Positions 1 through 5,111 of a stretch of 9,238 nt of DNA are shown in pieces. Each line of letters begins with the position of its first letter. Position 1 is the stretch's first letter. Source of the DNA: Candidatus Margulisiibacteriota bacterium (GTDB lineage Bacteria > Margulisbacteria > Termititenacia > Termititenacales > Termititenacaceae); contig JAITIE010000028.1 in NCBI GenBank assembly GCA_031279615.1, forward strand, positions 1 to 9,238. Direction: 5' to 3'. The position numbers were made by a program, and so were the translations under genes. The notes beneath the pieces were generated by a model, which saw only the letters and a list, made by a program, of their open reading frames with translations, ran no database searches and was not told the origin of the DNA.

Positions 1-124
1 CCAGCACAAAAGCCAGCAAAGACTCGGCGTCATGCTTAGCGGCGGCCACGCCTTTGGCGCGCAAGAAATTCTCCGACCACCTAAGAATCTTTAAAATTGT
101 CCAGATTTTAGTTCCCTCTAGCAT
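1..124 (-). CDS. prmC: PrmC (HemK), N6-glutamine methyltransferase of release factors, N-terminal fragment
   Basis: Only the first 41 codons lie in the window; the gene runs off the left edge. PrmC methylates the glutamine of the GGQ motif of release factors RF1 and RF2 using S-adenosylmethionine. The visible part is its helical N-terminal substrate-binding domain: it reads MLEGTKIWTILKILRW..., then a KG turn, then the family's DAE-LLA-VL signature as KHDAESLLAFVL. The catalytic NPPY motif would lie beyond the edge. The ATG at 124 is the only normal start in frame ahead of the conserved segment, although no clear Shine-Dalgarno precedes it. prmC normally follows prfA directly. Here about 1.05 kb of oppositely oriented cassette separates them, so the gene probably needs its own promoter. 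The family call is firm from this segment; the exact start is less certain. Confidence 0.85.
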   Translation of the reverse strand, partial: MLEGTKIWTILKILRWSENFLRAKGVAAAKHDAESLLAFVL

Positions 125-134
125 TGCGTAATTT

Positions 135-140
135 ATTATA
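135..140 (-). promoter_or_regulatory. Candidate -10 box for prmC
   Basis: The minus strand reads a perfect TATAAT here. At 17-bp spacing the -35 position (158–163) reads TTTATC, a weak match. Transcription would start about five bases before the prmC ATG at 124, so the mRNA would be almost leaderless, which agrees with the missing Shine-Dalgarno. A private promoter makes sense because the cassette cuts prmC off from prfA. The region is AT-rich, so a chance TATAAT is quite possible. Confidence 0.3.
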
Positions 141-211
141 TAAGTCTTCTAATTTTAGATAAATACTCACAATTCGATCAATACACCTCTATAAAGCAAA
201 AACATTTTTTG

Positions 212-227
212 GCTTTTTTAAAAAAGC
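212..227. repeat. Perfect 16-bp AT-rich palindrome upstream of the DUF3990 module
   Basis: The sequence reads GC, six T, six A, GC and equals its own reverse complement. It lies 17 bases before the DUF3990 start, between the divergent prmC and DUF3990 genes. It could be an operator for a self-regulating module or a bent A-tract. With no loop bases and no clear U-run for either gene end, it is unlikely to be a terminator. The rest of 125–244 is AT-rich and contains no gene I can see. Confidence 0.4.
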
Positions 228-244
228 TGGAGTAAAATATATTT

Positions 245-733
245 ATGGAAGTATTTCACGGCAGCGACATTATCGTGGATAAGCCTCAAATTCTAACCGC
301 CAACCGGTTGTTGGATTTTGGTGAAGGCTTTTACACAACCTCCAGTTATGAGCAAGCTAAACGCTGGGCGCAAAAAGTCAGCATTAGAAGAAAAACCAGC
401 GCCCAAATCATTACTAAGTATAATTTCAATCTAGAAGCCGCGCAGAAAAATTTAAAAATCATAGAATTTCTGCGTCCGGATCAGGAATGGTTGGATTTCA
501 TTACAGCCTGCCGCAATGGCAAATTGCCACTAATCGACTATGACATCGCAATCGGACCGGTAGCCAATGACACGGTATACTCAACTATCCGCCTCTATGA
601 AACCGGCGTGCTAAATCAAGCTGAAACTGTCGCCCGCCTAAAAGTTGAAACTATTGGCAATCAAATACTTTTTCACACGGCGGCGGCCTTGCCGTATTGC
701 AAATTTCTTAACGCAGAGCAAATCTATGGATAA
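245..733 (+). CDS. DUF3990 family protein, ADP-ribosyltransferase-like
   Basis: A 162-residue protein with the DUF3990 pattern: an N-terminal FHGS (His5), then LDFGEGFYTT (residues 23–32), an AKRWA segment (38–42), DYDIAIGPVANDTVY (98–112), and a late GNQILFHT (138–145). In the ADP-ribosyltransferase fold the first two segments correspond to the His and Tyr of the H-Y-[E/Q] NAD-binding set. By position, Gln140 may be the third residue; this is inference. The family has no established cellular role that I know of, and its neighbours suggest a toxin–antitoxin or defence module. A GGAG at 229–232 lies 12 bases before the ATG, a slightly long spacing. It is the first of three plus-strand genes, its end overlaps the next start by 8 bases, and the upstream region is AT-rich. 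There is no signal peptide or membrane segment. Family assignment is fairly sure; activity is not. Confidence 0.8.
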   Translation: MEVFHGSDIIVDKPQILTANRLLDFGEGFYTTSSYEQAKRWAQKVSIRRKTSAQIITKYNFNLEAAQKNLKIIEFLRPDQEWLDFITACRNGKLPLIDYDIAIGPVANDTVYSTIRLYETGVLNQAETVARLKVETIGNQILFHTAAALPYCKFLNAEQIYG

Positions 734-962
734 AGAAAAATTCGCGGCGTTAATGCCGGTCATAACCGCCGATTTAATCCAAACAATCATTGCGAAAGAC
801 AATCTTCCGCCGACAACAGCCCTGCAAAGGCTATACCATTCCAAATTGTACGCCGCGCTGGACAACGAAGCAACCAAAGTCTGGCAGTATAGCACCGAAA
901 AACTGTTTGCGCTTTTCTCCGCGGAACAAAATTCCGGGGAATTAATTTTGCCGGAGTACTAA
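726..962 (+). CDS. Small conserved hypothetical protein of the DUF3990/DUF3791 module
   Basis: A 78-residue acidic, mostly helical protein. Its start overlaps the DUF3990 stop (726–733), so translation is probably coupled; no strong Shine-Dalgarno is seen. An in-frame ATG at 645 exists but would give an 89-base overlap and a basic N-terminal extension unlike the rest, so I chose 726. Recognisable elements are a TALQRLYHSKLYAAL stretch (residues 31–45), KVWQYS (51–56) and a C-terminal GELILPEY. From memory, similar small proteins sit beside DUF3990 and DUF3791 genes in Firmicutes, but I cannot name a family. The size, coupling and acidic character would suit an antitoxin or accessory partner of the DUF3990 protein. 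That role is inferred from context only. Confidence 0.65.
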   Translation: MDKEKFAALMPVITADLIQTIIAKDNLPPTTALQRLYHSKLYAALDNEATKVWQYSTEKLFALFSAEQNSGELILPEY

Positions 963-965
963 ACC

Positions 966-1169
966 ATGGATAAAATTCTCGCTTACAAAATATTCTGCCT
1001 GGAAAACTACAAGAACGCCCATAATTTATCCGGCAGTGAAGCCTTAAATATTTTTAATAATTATAAAGTTTTCGACTACATTGCCAGCTGCTATGAAGTC
1101 CTGCATTCCACCGGCTCAAGATATATCGTTGAAGATATCGACCAATTTATCGCCGCTAGAAAAAACTAA
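966..1169 (+). CDS. DUF3791 family protein
   Basis: A 67-residue protein matching DUF3791, a small helical family often encoded next to DUF3990 genes. Visible family features are FCLENYK near the N-terminus (10–16), LSGSEALNIFNNY (21–33), VFDYI (35–39), the LHSTG motif (46–50) and YIVEDIDQFI (53–62). A GGAG at 954–957, inside the last codons of the preceding gene, lies 8 bases from the ATG, and only 3 bases separate the two genes, so this is the third gene of one transcript. The stop codon lies a single base from the stop of the convergent prfA gene, and no terminator hairpin is seen between them. The function is unknown; a partner or antitoxin role for the DUF3990 protein is inferred from the conserved pairing. 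Confidence 0.8.
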   Translation: MDKILAYKIFCLENYKNAHNLSGSEALNIFNNYKVFDYIASCYEVLHSTGSRYIVEDIDQFIAARKN

Positions 1170-1170
1170 A

Positions 1171-2241
1171 TTACGCCGCCTGCAGTTTGGCGATGCGGTC
1201 GGCCTGGATCAAAGCGTCGGTAATCGCGGACAGATCGCCGCCTTTGACTATCGCGTCCAGATTGTAAAGCGTCAGGCCGATGCGGTGGTCGGTGATGCGG
1301 TTCTGCGGATAATTGTACGTGCGGACTTTTTCCGAGCGGTCACCGGAGCCGACCTGTGTTTTGCGCAAATCTTTTTCTTTGGCCAGCCGCTCTTTTTCCT
1401 GCATTTCATACAAACGACTGCGCAAAACACGCATGGCGCTGTCTTTATTGGCGTGCTGCGAGCGGCCGTCCTGACAGGAAACCACCAGACCGGTCGGCAA
1501 ATGCGTGATGCGCACTGCCGAGTCGGTCTTATTGATATGCTGACCGCCCGCGCCGCTGGAACGATAAGTGTCTATTTTCAAATCCGCAGGATTTATCTCC
1601 ACGTCCACATCCTCAACTTCCGGCATGATCGCCACGGTCGCCGCGGAAGTATGCACGCGTCCCTGCGCTTCCGTCTCCGGCACGCGCTGCACGCGGTGCA
1701 CGCCGGACTCGTATTTCATCTTGCCGTAAATGCCTTCGCCGCTGATCTCCACAATGACCTCTTTAAACCCGCCCTGCTCGGCCTCGGTCAAAGACAACAC
1801 TTGAAAACGCCAGCTGTTGCGCTCGGCATAACGCCGGTACATCGAAAAAAGGTCTGACGCAAACAAAGCGGCTTCTTCGCCGCCCGTCCCTTGCCGTATT
1901 TCCAAAATCGCGTTTTTATTGTCATCGGGGTCTTGGGGCACTAACAGAAACTTTAATTCTTCCTCCAGCGCATCCGCCGCTTCGTTGTTCGTTTTCCATT
2001 CGGCCTCCGCCAGCTCGCGCAGTTCCTTGTCTCCGGCCGGATCGTCCAGCAGCGTTTTGGCGTCCGCGGCGGCTTGTTTAACTTTTTTGTATTCCTGATA
2101 TTTCTCGACAATATCTTTCAGCTCCGCCTGGGCGCGCATCAGTTCACGGTAATGTTTCAGATCCGCGGTCACCTGCGGGTCATACAAAGCCAGCTCATTG
2201 TCGCGGTAACGTTTGACAATTTCCTCGATTTTGTCCAGCAT
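1171..2241 (-). CDS. prfA: Peptide chain release factor 1 (RF1)
   Basis: RF1 reads UAA and UAG stop codons and triggers peptide release on the ribosome. The 356-residue protein is of usual length. The stop-codon recognition tripeptide of the P-x-T type is PET at 188–190 (RF2 would have SPF), and the catalytic GGQ loop is SSGAGGQHINKTDSAVRITH with GGQ at 232–234. An N-terminal coiled-coil domain spans roughly residues 1–110. The ATG at 2241 shares its A with the upstream TGA stop (TGATG), and AAAGGA lies 8 bases before it; a TTG at 2244 is possible but less likely. The overlap indicates coupling with the DUF1385 gene. Its modifying enzyme PrmC normally follows at once but is displaced here by the DUF3990/DUF3791 cassette, whose last stop is one base away in convergent orientation. 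Confidence 0.97.
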   Translation of the reverse strand: MLDKIEEIVKRYRDNELALYDPQVTADLKHYRELMRAQAELKDIVEKYQEYKKVKQAAADAKTLLDDPAGDKELRELAEAEWKTNNEAADALEEELKFLLVPQDPDDNKNAILEIRQGTGGEEAALFASDLFSMYRRYAERNSWRFQVLSLTEAEQGGFKEVIVEISGEGIYGKMKYESGVHRVQRVPETEAQGRVHTSAATVAIMPEVEDVDVEINPADLKIDTYRSSGAGGQHINKTDSAVRITHLPTGLVVSCQDGRSQHANKDSAMRVLRSRLYEMQEKERLAKEKDLRKTQVGSGDRSEKVRTYNYPQNRITDHRIGLTLYNLDAIVKGGDLSAITDALIQADRIAKLQAA

Positions 2242-3104
2242 CAATCTATTCCTTTGGCGGCTTCCAGCGCCGCGATCGCCGCCGCGACCATTCGCGCGTC
2301 CGGCTGGCGTGTGGTCAAATACTGCAAAAGCAAACCCGGCCCTAAAATAATATTCGTTAGAAATCTCGGCAGGCGGCAGACCAAGCGCACCAGCTCATAA
2401 CTCAGGCCGGCCACAACCGGCAGCATGAGCAGTTTAAGCAGCAGGCGGGAAAACAACGCCGTGCGTCCGAAAAAAGCCAGGACAATTATAGAAACGCCAA
2501 ACACCACCAGTAAAAACGAAGTGCCGCAACGCGGATGCAGTGTGGAATATTTTTGCACGTTTTCCACCGTTAGTTTTTCGCCGGCCTCGTAAGCATGCAC
2601 GGTCTTGTGCTCGGCGCCGTGAAAACCGAAAATGCGGACCATGTCCCGCGAAAAACCAACCGCCAGCAAAAAAATGATAAAAATCAAAATACGCGCCGCG
2701 CCTTCCAGCAGATTTAAAAGCAGTACGCTGCTAAAAACATTTTGCAGGCGCGAGAAAAAAAAGGCCGGCAAAAAAATGAACAGGCCAAAAGTCAGCAGCA
2801 AAGAAATCGCCAGCGAGATCGGCATTTCGTATTTGGACTGCTTGGCCTGCTCCTCCGGCAGGGCCACGCGCAGAGAAAAATCCAGCGCCTTGACGCCGAT
2901 GCTCAGCATCTCCACCAGATTGAAAAAACCGCGCAGGAAAAACCAGCCCAAAAACGGGAATTTCTTTTTCCAGGGCGTGTACTCCTGACGCTCCACAACC
3001 AAGCGGCCGTGCGGCGCATAAACGGCGCAGCCCAGAGCCTGACTGCCTTTCATCATCACGCCTTCGATCAACGCTTGGCCGCCCAGCAACTCTTTAGCTG
3101 ACAT
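2241..3104 (-). CDS. DUF1385 family multi-pass membrane protein
   Basis: A 287-residue membrane protein of the DUF1385 family, often annotated as a predicted metal-dependent enzyme, role unknown. It starts with the family signature GGQALIEGVMMKG (residues 8–20). Hydrophobic helices lie around 96–117, 135–151, 195–212 and 220–236. A conserved HGAEHKTVHAYE (162–173) followed by LHPRCGTSF (189–197) supplies His, Glu and Cys residues that could bind metal. I start at the ATG at 3104 because GGAGGAG sits just before it; an ATG at 3137 in the same frame would add eleven unrelated residues and overlap the upstream gene more. The chosen start overlaps the upstream MBL gene by 11 bases, and the end overlaps prfA. 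DUF1385 next to prfA is a common arrangement, especially in Clostridia. Confidence 0.9.
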   Translation of the reverse strand: MSAKELLGGQALIEGVMMKGSQALGCAVYAPHGRLVVERQEYTPWKKKFPFLGWFFLRGFFNLVEMLSIGVKALDFSLRVALPEEQAKQSKYEMPISLAISLLLTFGLFIFLPAFFFSRLQNVFSSVLLLNLLEGAARILIFIIFLLAVGFSRDMVRIFGFHGAEHKTVHAYEAGEKLTVENVQKYSTLHPRCGTSFLLVVFGVSIIVLAFFGRTALFSRLLLKLLMLPVVAGLSYELVRLVCRLPRFLTNIILGPGLLLQYLTTRQPDARMVAAAIAALEAAKGID

Positions 3105-3753
3105 TATTCTCCTCCGGCAGATATTCCAGACCAACAACTAACTGCGGCTCGTTTTTAAGCTCCTGCCGCTGCAAGCGCCAAATATTCTTTGGCTCAGGGA
3201 TTATAATGTTTTTTTGCAAAGCGAGAAACTCCGCCAGACCGCAGGCCGGACGCAGGTTGTACGGTGTGCGGTACTGCATCGGCACGGCATATTTGTACGG
3301 TATCTGGCGCAAAACCGGCGCGGCCGCTTGGGGTGTCAAAACAGTTCCGCCGCCGACCGGAATAAACAAAACATCCACCGGCCCGATCTGCGCCAGCAAT
3401 TCCTGATCCGGAGCCGAGCCGAGCGCGCCTAGATGACAAAAACGCACCGCCTGCATGTCCCAGCAAAAAATCGTGCTGACGCTGTGCGGCTCACCGGGTG
3501 TCCGGACGGGAATGCCGCGGATCTTGACCCAATTTAATTCGCGGCAGCCCTCGCCTTGAATGACCGCCGGCTGGCCGCCAACCGACTCGACGCAATTATG
3601 CTCGGCTTGATTGCGCGAAACCAAAACAATATCCGCCGTGACTTCCGGCAAGACGTAACCCAGCAAGCCGCTGTACGGATCGGTCAAAACACGCAGGCCG
3701 TCGTCCGCTGAAATCAAAAAACAAGCATGGCCAAGGCATTTAATCTCGAGCAT
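3094..3753 (-). CDS. MBL-fold protein of the UPF0173/YtkL type with degraded metal-binding motifs
   Basis: A 219-residue protein with the layout of the metallo-beta-lactamase-fold hydrolases related to UPF0173: LGHACFLI near the N-terminus (His9), TDPYSG, then ADIVLVS where the metal motif should follow, HLGALGS (107–113), VDVLFIPVGGG (126–136) and PMQYRT (158–163). Known active members have S-H-x-H-x-D-H, HLGDLG and PMHYRT. Here the first reads S-R-N-Q-A-E-H (46–52), the GDLG aspartate is Ala110, and the late His is Gln160. Five expected ligands are thus changed while the fold-defining hydrophobic and glycine motifs remain. The reading frame is intact, which suggests a maintained non-catalytic protein rather than a decaying gene. 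It starts 6 bases after dut and overlaps the DUF1385 gene by 11. It has no membrane segment or signal peptide, so it is probably cytosolic. Confidence 0.85.
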   Translation of the reverse strand: MLEIKCLGHACFLISADDGLRVLTDPYSGLLGYVLPEVTADIVLVSRNQAEHNCVESVGGQPAVIQGEGCRELNWVKIRGIPVRTPGEPHSVSTIFCWDMQAVRFCHLGALGSAPDQELLAQIGPVDVLFIPVGGGTVLTPQAAAPVLRQIPYKYAVPMQYRTPYNLRPACGLAEFLALQKNIIIPEPKNIWRLQRQELKNEPQLVVGLEYLPEENNVS

Positions 3754-3759
3754 AAAAGT

Positions 3760-4200
3760 TTAACGTCCGGTGGAGCCGAAACCGCCGGAGCCGCGTGCGG
3801 AATCCGGCAGTTCGGAAACAAATTTTAATTCCGCTCTGGCCACCGGCGCGATAATCATCTGAGCAATGCGCTCGCCGCGCCGCACCGTAAAATCCTCTCT
3901 GCCAAAATTGGTCAGGATCACGCCGACCTCGCCGCGGTAATCCGCGTCGATCGTGCCGGGACTGTTCAGGACACCGATATTTTTTTTGAGCGCCAGCCCG
4001 GAACGCGGCCGCACCTGCGCTTCATAGCCGTCCGGCAAAGCCATTTGAAAACCGGTCGGGATTAATTTTGTCTCGCCAGCCGCTAAAACCACCGGCTCCG
4101 TCACCGCGGCGCAAATATCCAGACCCGCCGCGTGTTCGGTCATGTACTGCATGGCAGGCAGGTCATCCGTGTTTGGCAGTTTTTTGATGAGAACTTGCAT
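3760..4200 (-). CDS. dut: Deoxyuridine 5'-triphosphate nucleotidohydrolase (dUTPase)
   Basis: Trimeric dUTPase hydrolyses dUTP to dUMP and pyrophosphate, keeping uracil out of DNA and supplying dUMP for thymidylate synthesis. All five family motifs are present in the 146 residues: I AGLDICAA (25–32), II RPRSGLA (64–70), [18 protein letters not shown] (78–92, with catalytic Asp85), [11 protein letters not shown] (107–115) and [11 protein letters not shown] (136–145). The length is typical. CCCCTT on the plus strand at 4206–4211 gives AAGGGG as Shine-Dalgarno on the minus strand, five bases from the ATG. It heads the tightly packed run dut–MBL–DUF1385–prfA. In Firmicutes dut often follows pnp and the M16 peptidase gene; here higAB lies between, so dut may use its own promoter. 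Confidence 0.97.
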   Translation of the reverse strand: MQVLIKKLPNTDDLPAMQYMTEHAAGLDICAAVTEPVVLAAGETKLIPTGFQMALPDGYEAQVRPRSGLALKKNIGVLNSPGTIDADYRGEVGVILTNFGREDFTVRRGERIAQMIIAPVARAELKFVSELPDSARGSGGFGSTGR

Positions 4201-4324
4201 AAACGCCCCTTAAATTTAATTAGTCCGTATGGTAGCAAATATTTGCGGAAAAAGACAGAAATTTACAAGAGTGGTTGCGTCCCTAAAGTGAGGCCGTAGC
4301 AAAAAATTGGGGAAATGGACATTA

Positions 4325-4352
4325 CATATAGCACACTTACGCTATATAACAA
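4325..4352 (-). promoter_or_regulatory. Candidate dut promoter overlapping an inverted repeat
   Basis: On the minus strand TTGTTA (4347–4352) is followed after 16 bases by TGC-TATATG, an extended -10 form (4325–4330). The spacer carries a 7-bp inverted repeat: ATATAGC at 4326–4332 and GCTATAT at 4341–4347, separated by 8 bases. Transcription would begin about 118 bases before dut. Both boxes match consensus at only four of six positions, so the promoter is tentative; the inverted repeat is plain in the sequence. Apart from this and the M16 3'-end copy, I see nothing coding in 4201–4431. Confidence 0.35.
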
Positions 4353-4368
4353 CGTGTTTGCTTAATGC

Positions 4369-4398
4369 TTAACAGTCCAATTCCTGAAAAAAACCGCC
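4369..4398 (-). repeat. Second copy of the 3' end of the M16 peptidase gene
   Basis: On the minus strand this stretch reads GGFFQELDC followed by TAA. The true gene end at 5112–5141 encodes the same nine residues followed by TGA. The two agree at 27 of 30 bases, including a 20-base exact run, and the differences are all silent: GGT for GGG, TGT for TGC, TAA for TGA. Further upstream in the copy the frame diverges to CysCys after a TAG. It flanks higAB on the left, while the real gene end flanks it on the right, so it marks an insertion or recombination scar. Confidence 0.85.
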
Positions 4399-4431
4399 GC
4401 AGCACTATTTTAGGCCAGATTTTTTTAAATT

Positions 4432-4460
4432 TTGACATTGTTATATATTATACGTATAAT
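4432..4460 (+). promoter_or_regulatory. Consensus sigma-70 type promoter of higAB
   Basis: TTGACA at 4432–4437 and TATAAT at 4455–4460 are both perfect matches, with the optimal 17-base spacer. Transcription should start near 4467, giving a leader of about 23 bases that carries AAAGGAG at 4476–4482. Such a strong promoter for a toxin–antitoxin pair implies tight repression; the palindrome over its spacer and -10 is the likely operator. Confidence 0.9.
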
Positions 4461-4470
4461 GTATAACAAT
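4437..4470. promoter_or_regulatory. 34-bp palindrome, probable HigA operator
   Basis: The arms are ATTGTTATA on the left and TATAACAAT on the right, centred on TACGTA at 4451–4456. Of 17 base pairs in the symmetry only one (4446/4461, T against G) fails. It covers the whole promoter spacer, the -10 box and the expected start site, so a bound dimer would block RNA polymerase. Autorepression by the antitoxin is standard for higBA operons; that HigA binds here is inference. Confidence 0.8.
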
Positions 4471-4489
4471 AAACTAAAGGAGTTGCAAG

Positions 4490-4816
4490 ATGGAAAATAA
4501 TGTGCCAACTGTCGGCGAGGTTTTAGAGCAAGAATTTATCAAACCGTTCGGCTTATCCCAGAATAATTTGGCTAAAGCTTTGGGTATTCCGCAAAACCGT
4601 ATCAGTAATATTATTAACGGCAAATGCGGAGTGTCCGCCGACACAGATTTACGGCTGTGTAAATATTTCGGTTTGACCGAAGGGTATTTCAGTGGCTTGC
4701 AAATGGATTTCGAATTGATTAAAGCCAGACAAGCTATTGCTCCCGAACTGCGGCAAATTGCTCCTATCCGTTATCTTGCGCCGGAGAAACAAACACCAAA
4801 ACGCAAAGTTGGCTAA
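4490..4816 (+). CDS. higA: HigA antitoxin, XRE-family helix-turn-helix (VapI type)
   Basis: A 108-residue protein of the HigA/VapI group, which neutralises HigB and represses its own promoter. The helix-turn-helix spans about residues 20–65: LSQNNLAKALGIPQNRISNI followed by ING and SADTDLRLCKYFG, then the group's EGYFSGLQMDFEL (69–81). A basic tail (KQTPKRK) follows. AAAGGAG at 4476–4482 precedes the ATG by 7 bases. The antitoxin gene comes first here, with the toxin 9 bases downstream, the reverse of the classical higB–higA order. The gene runs opposite to the surrounding housekeeping operon and has the cassette's own strong promoter and palindromic operator. The call rests on clear family motifs plus the neighbouring toxin. 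Confidence 0.92.
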   Translation: MENNVPTVGEVLEQEFIKPFGLSQNNLAKALGIPQNRISNIINGKCGVSADTDLRLCKYFGLTEGYFSGLQMDFELIKARQAIAPELRQIAPIRYLAPEKQTPKRKVG

Positions 4817-4825
4817 TTCTTAATT

Positions 4826-5107
4826 ATGATTAAATCTTTCGCCTGCAAAGATACTCGAAAAATATTTGAAATTGGACACTGTAAAAAATTTCCAAGCTCT
4901 ATTTACAAAAACGCGATTATTAAACTGGCCATGCTCAATCGTTCCGGACAGCTTCATGAACTAAATATTCCGCCTTCAAATCGTTTGGAAAAACTGCGCG
5001 GCAACCGCACCGGGCAGTATTCAATCCGCATAAATGACCAATACCGGATTTGCTTTAATTGGCTAGACAACAACGCTTATAATGTTGAGATTGTAGATTA
5101 CCATTAA
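4826..5107 (+). CDS. higB: HigB toxin, RelE-superfamily mRNA interferase
   Basis: A 93-residue member of the HigB branch of RelE-like toxins, which cut mRNA in the ribosome and halt growth until bound by HigA. The family pattern is visible: LEKLRGNRTGQYSIRINDQY (residues 55–74) leading to RICFNW and the terminal VEIVDYH. Length is normal and nothing suggests inactivation. It begins 9 bases after higA, and the gap shows no Shine-Dalgarno, so translation probably depends on ribosomes finishing higA, which would keep toxin below antitoxin. Its stop lies 4 bases from the stop of the convergent M16 gene with no terminator between, so read-through transcripts from each side would be antisense to the other. 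Confidence 0.92.
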   Translation: MIKSFACKDTRKIFEIGHCKKFPSSIYKNAIIKLAMLNRSGQLHELNIPPSNRLEKLRGNRTGQYSIRINDQYRICFNWLDNNAYNVEIVDYH

Positions 5108-5111
5108 AAAT

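Larger units (their letters stand above)
126..1176. mobile_element. Probable inserted cassette between prfA and prmC, bounded by 10-bp inverted repeats
   Basis: The insert carries the three plus-strand genes and AT-rich flanks, and sits between two minus-strand genes that are normally adjacent. GCGTAATTTA at 126–135 is the exact reverse complement of TAAATTACGC at 1167–1176. The left copy ends one base before the prmC start and the right copy spans the prfA stop. I see no transposase, integrase or target duplication. The inverted repeat could be coincidence in AT-rich ends, so the bounds are tentative; insertion itself is better supported by gene order. Confidence 0.45.

Noticed and set aside
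645..962. A longer version of the second module gene starting at ATG 645
   Set aside because: It overlaps DUF3990 by 89 bases and adds a basic stretch unlike the rest; the ATG at 726, overlapping the previous stop by 8 bases, fits operon coupling.
1081..1857. Long plus-strand open frame opposite prfA, and similar frames opposite the M16 gene and pnp (5655–6344, 7713–8498)
   Set aside because: These are antisense shadows of well-identified genes, rich in His, Arg and Ala as expected from reverse reading of GC-rich codons, and none has a recognisable domain.
2241..2244. TTG start for prfA giving 357 residues
   Set aside because: The ATG one codon later forms TGATG with the upstream stop and has AAAGGA at the right distance.
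3105..3137. Upstream ATG for the DUF1385 gene
   Set aside because: The extra eleven residues do not fit the family, whereas GGAGGAG directly precedes the ATG at 3104.
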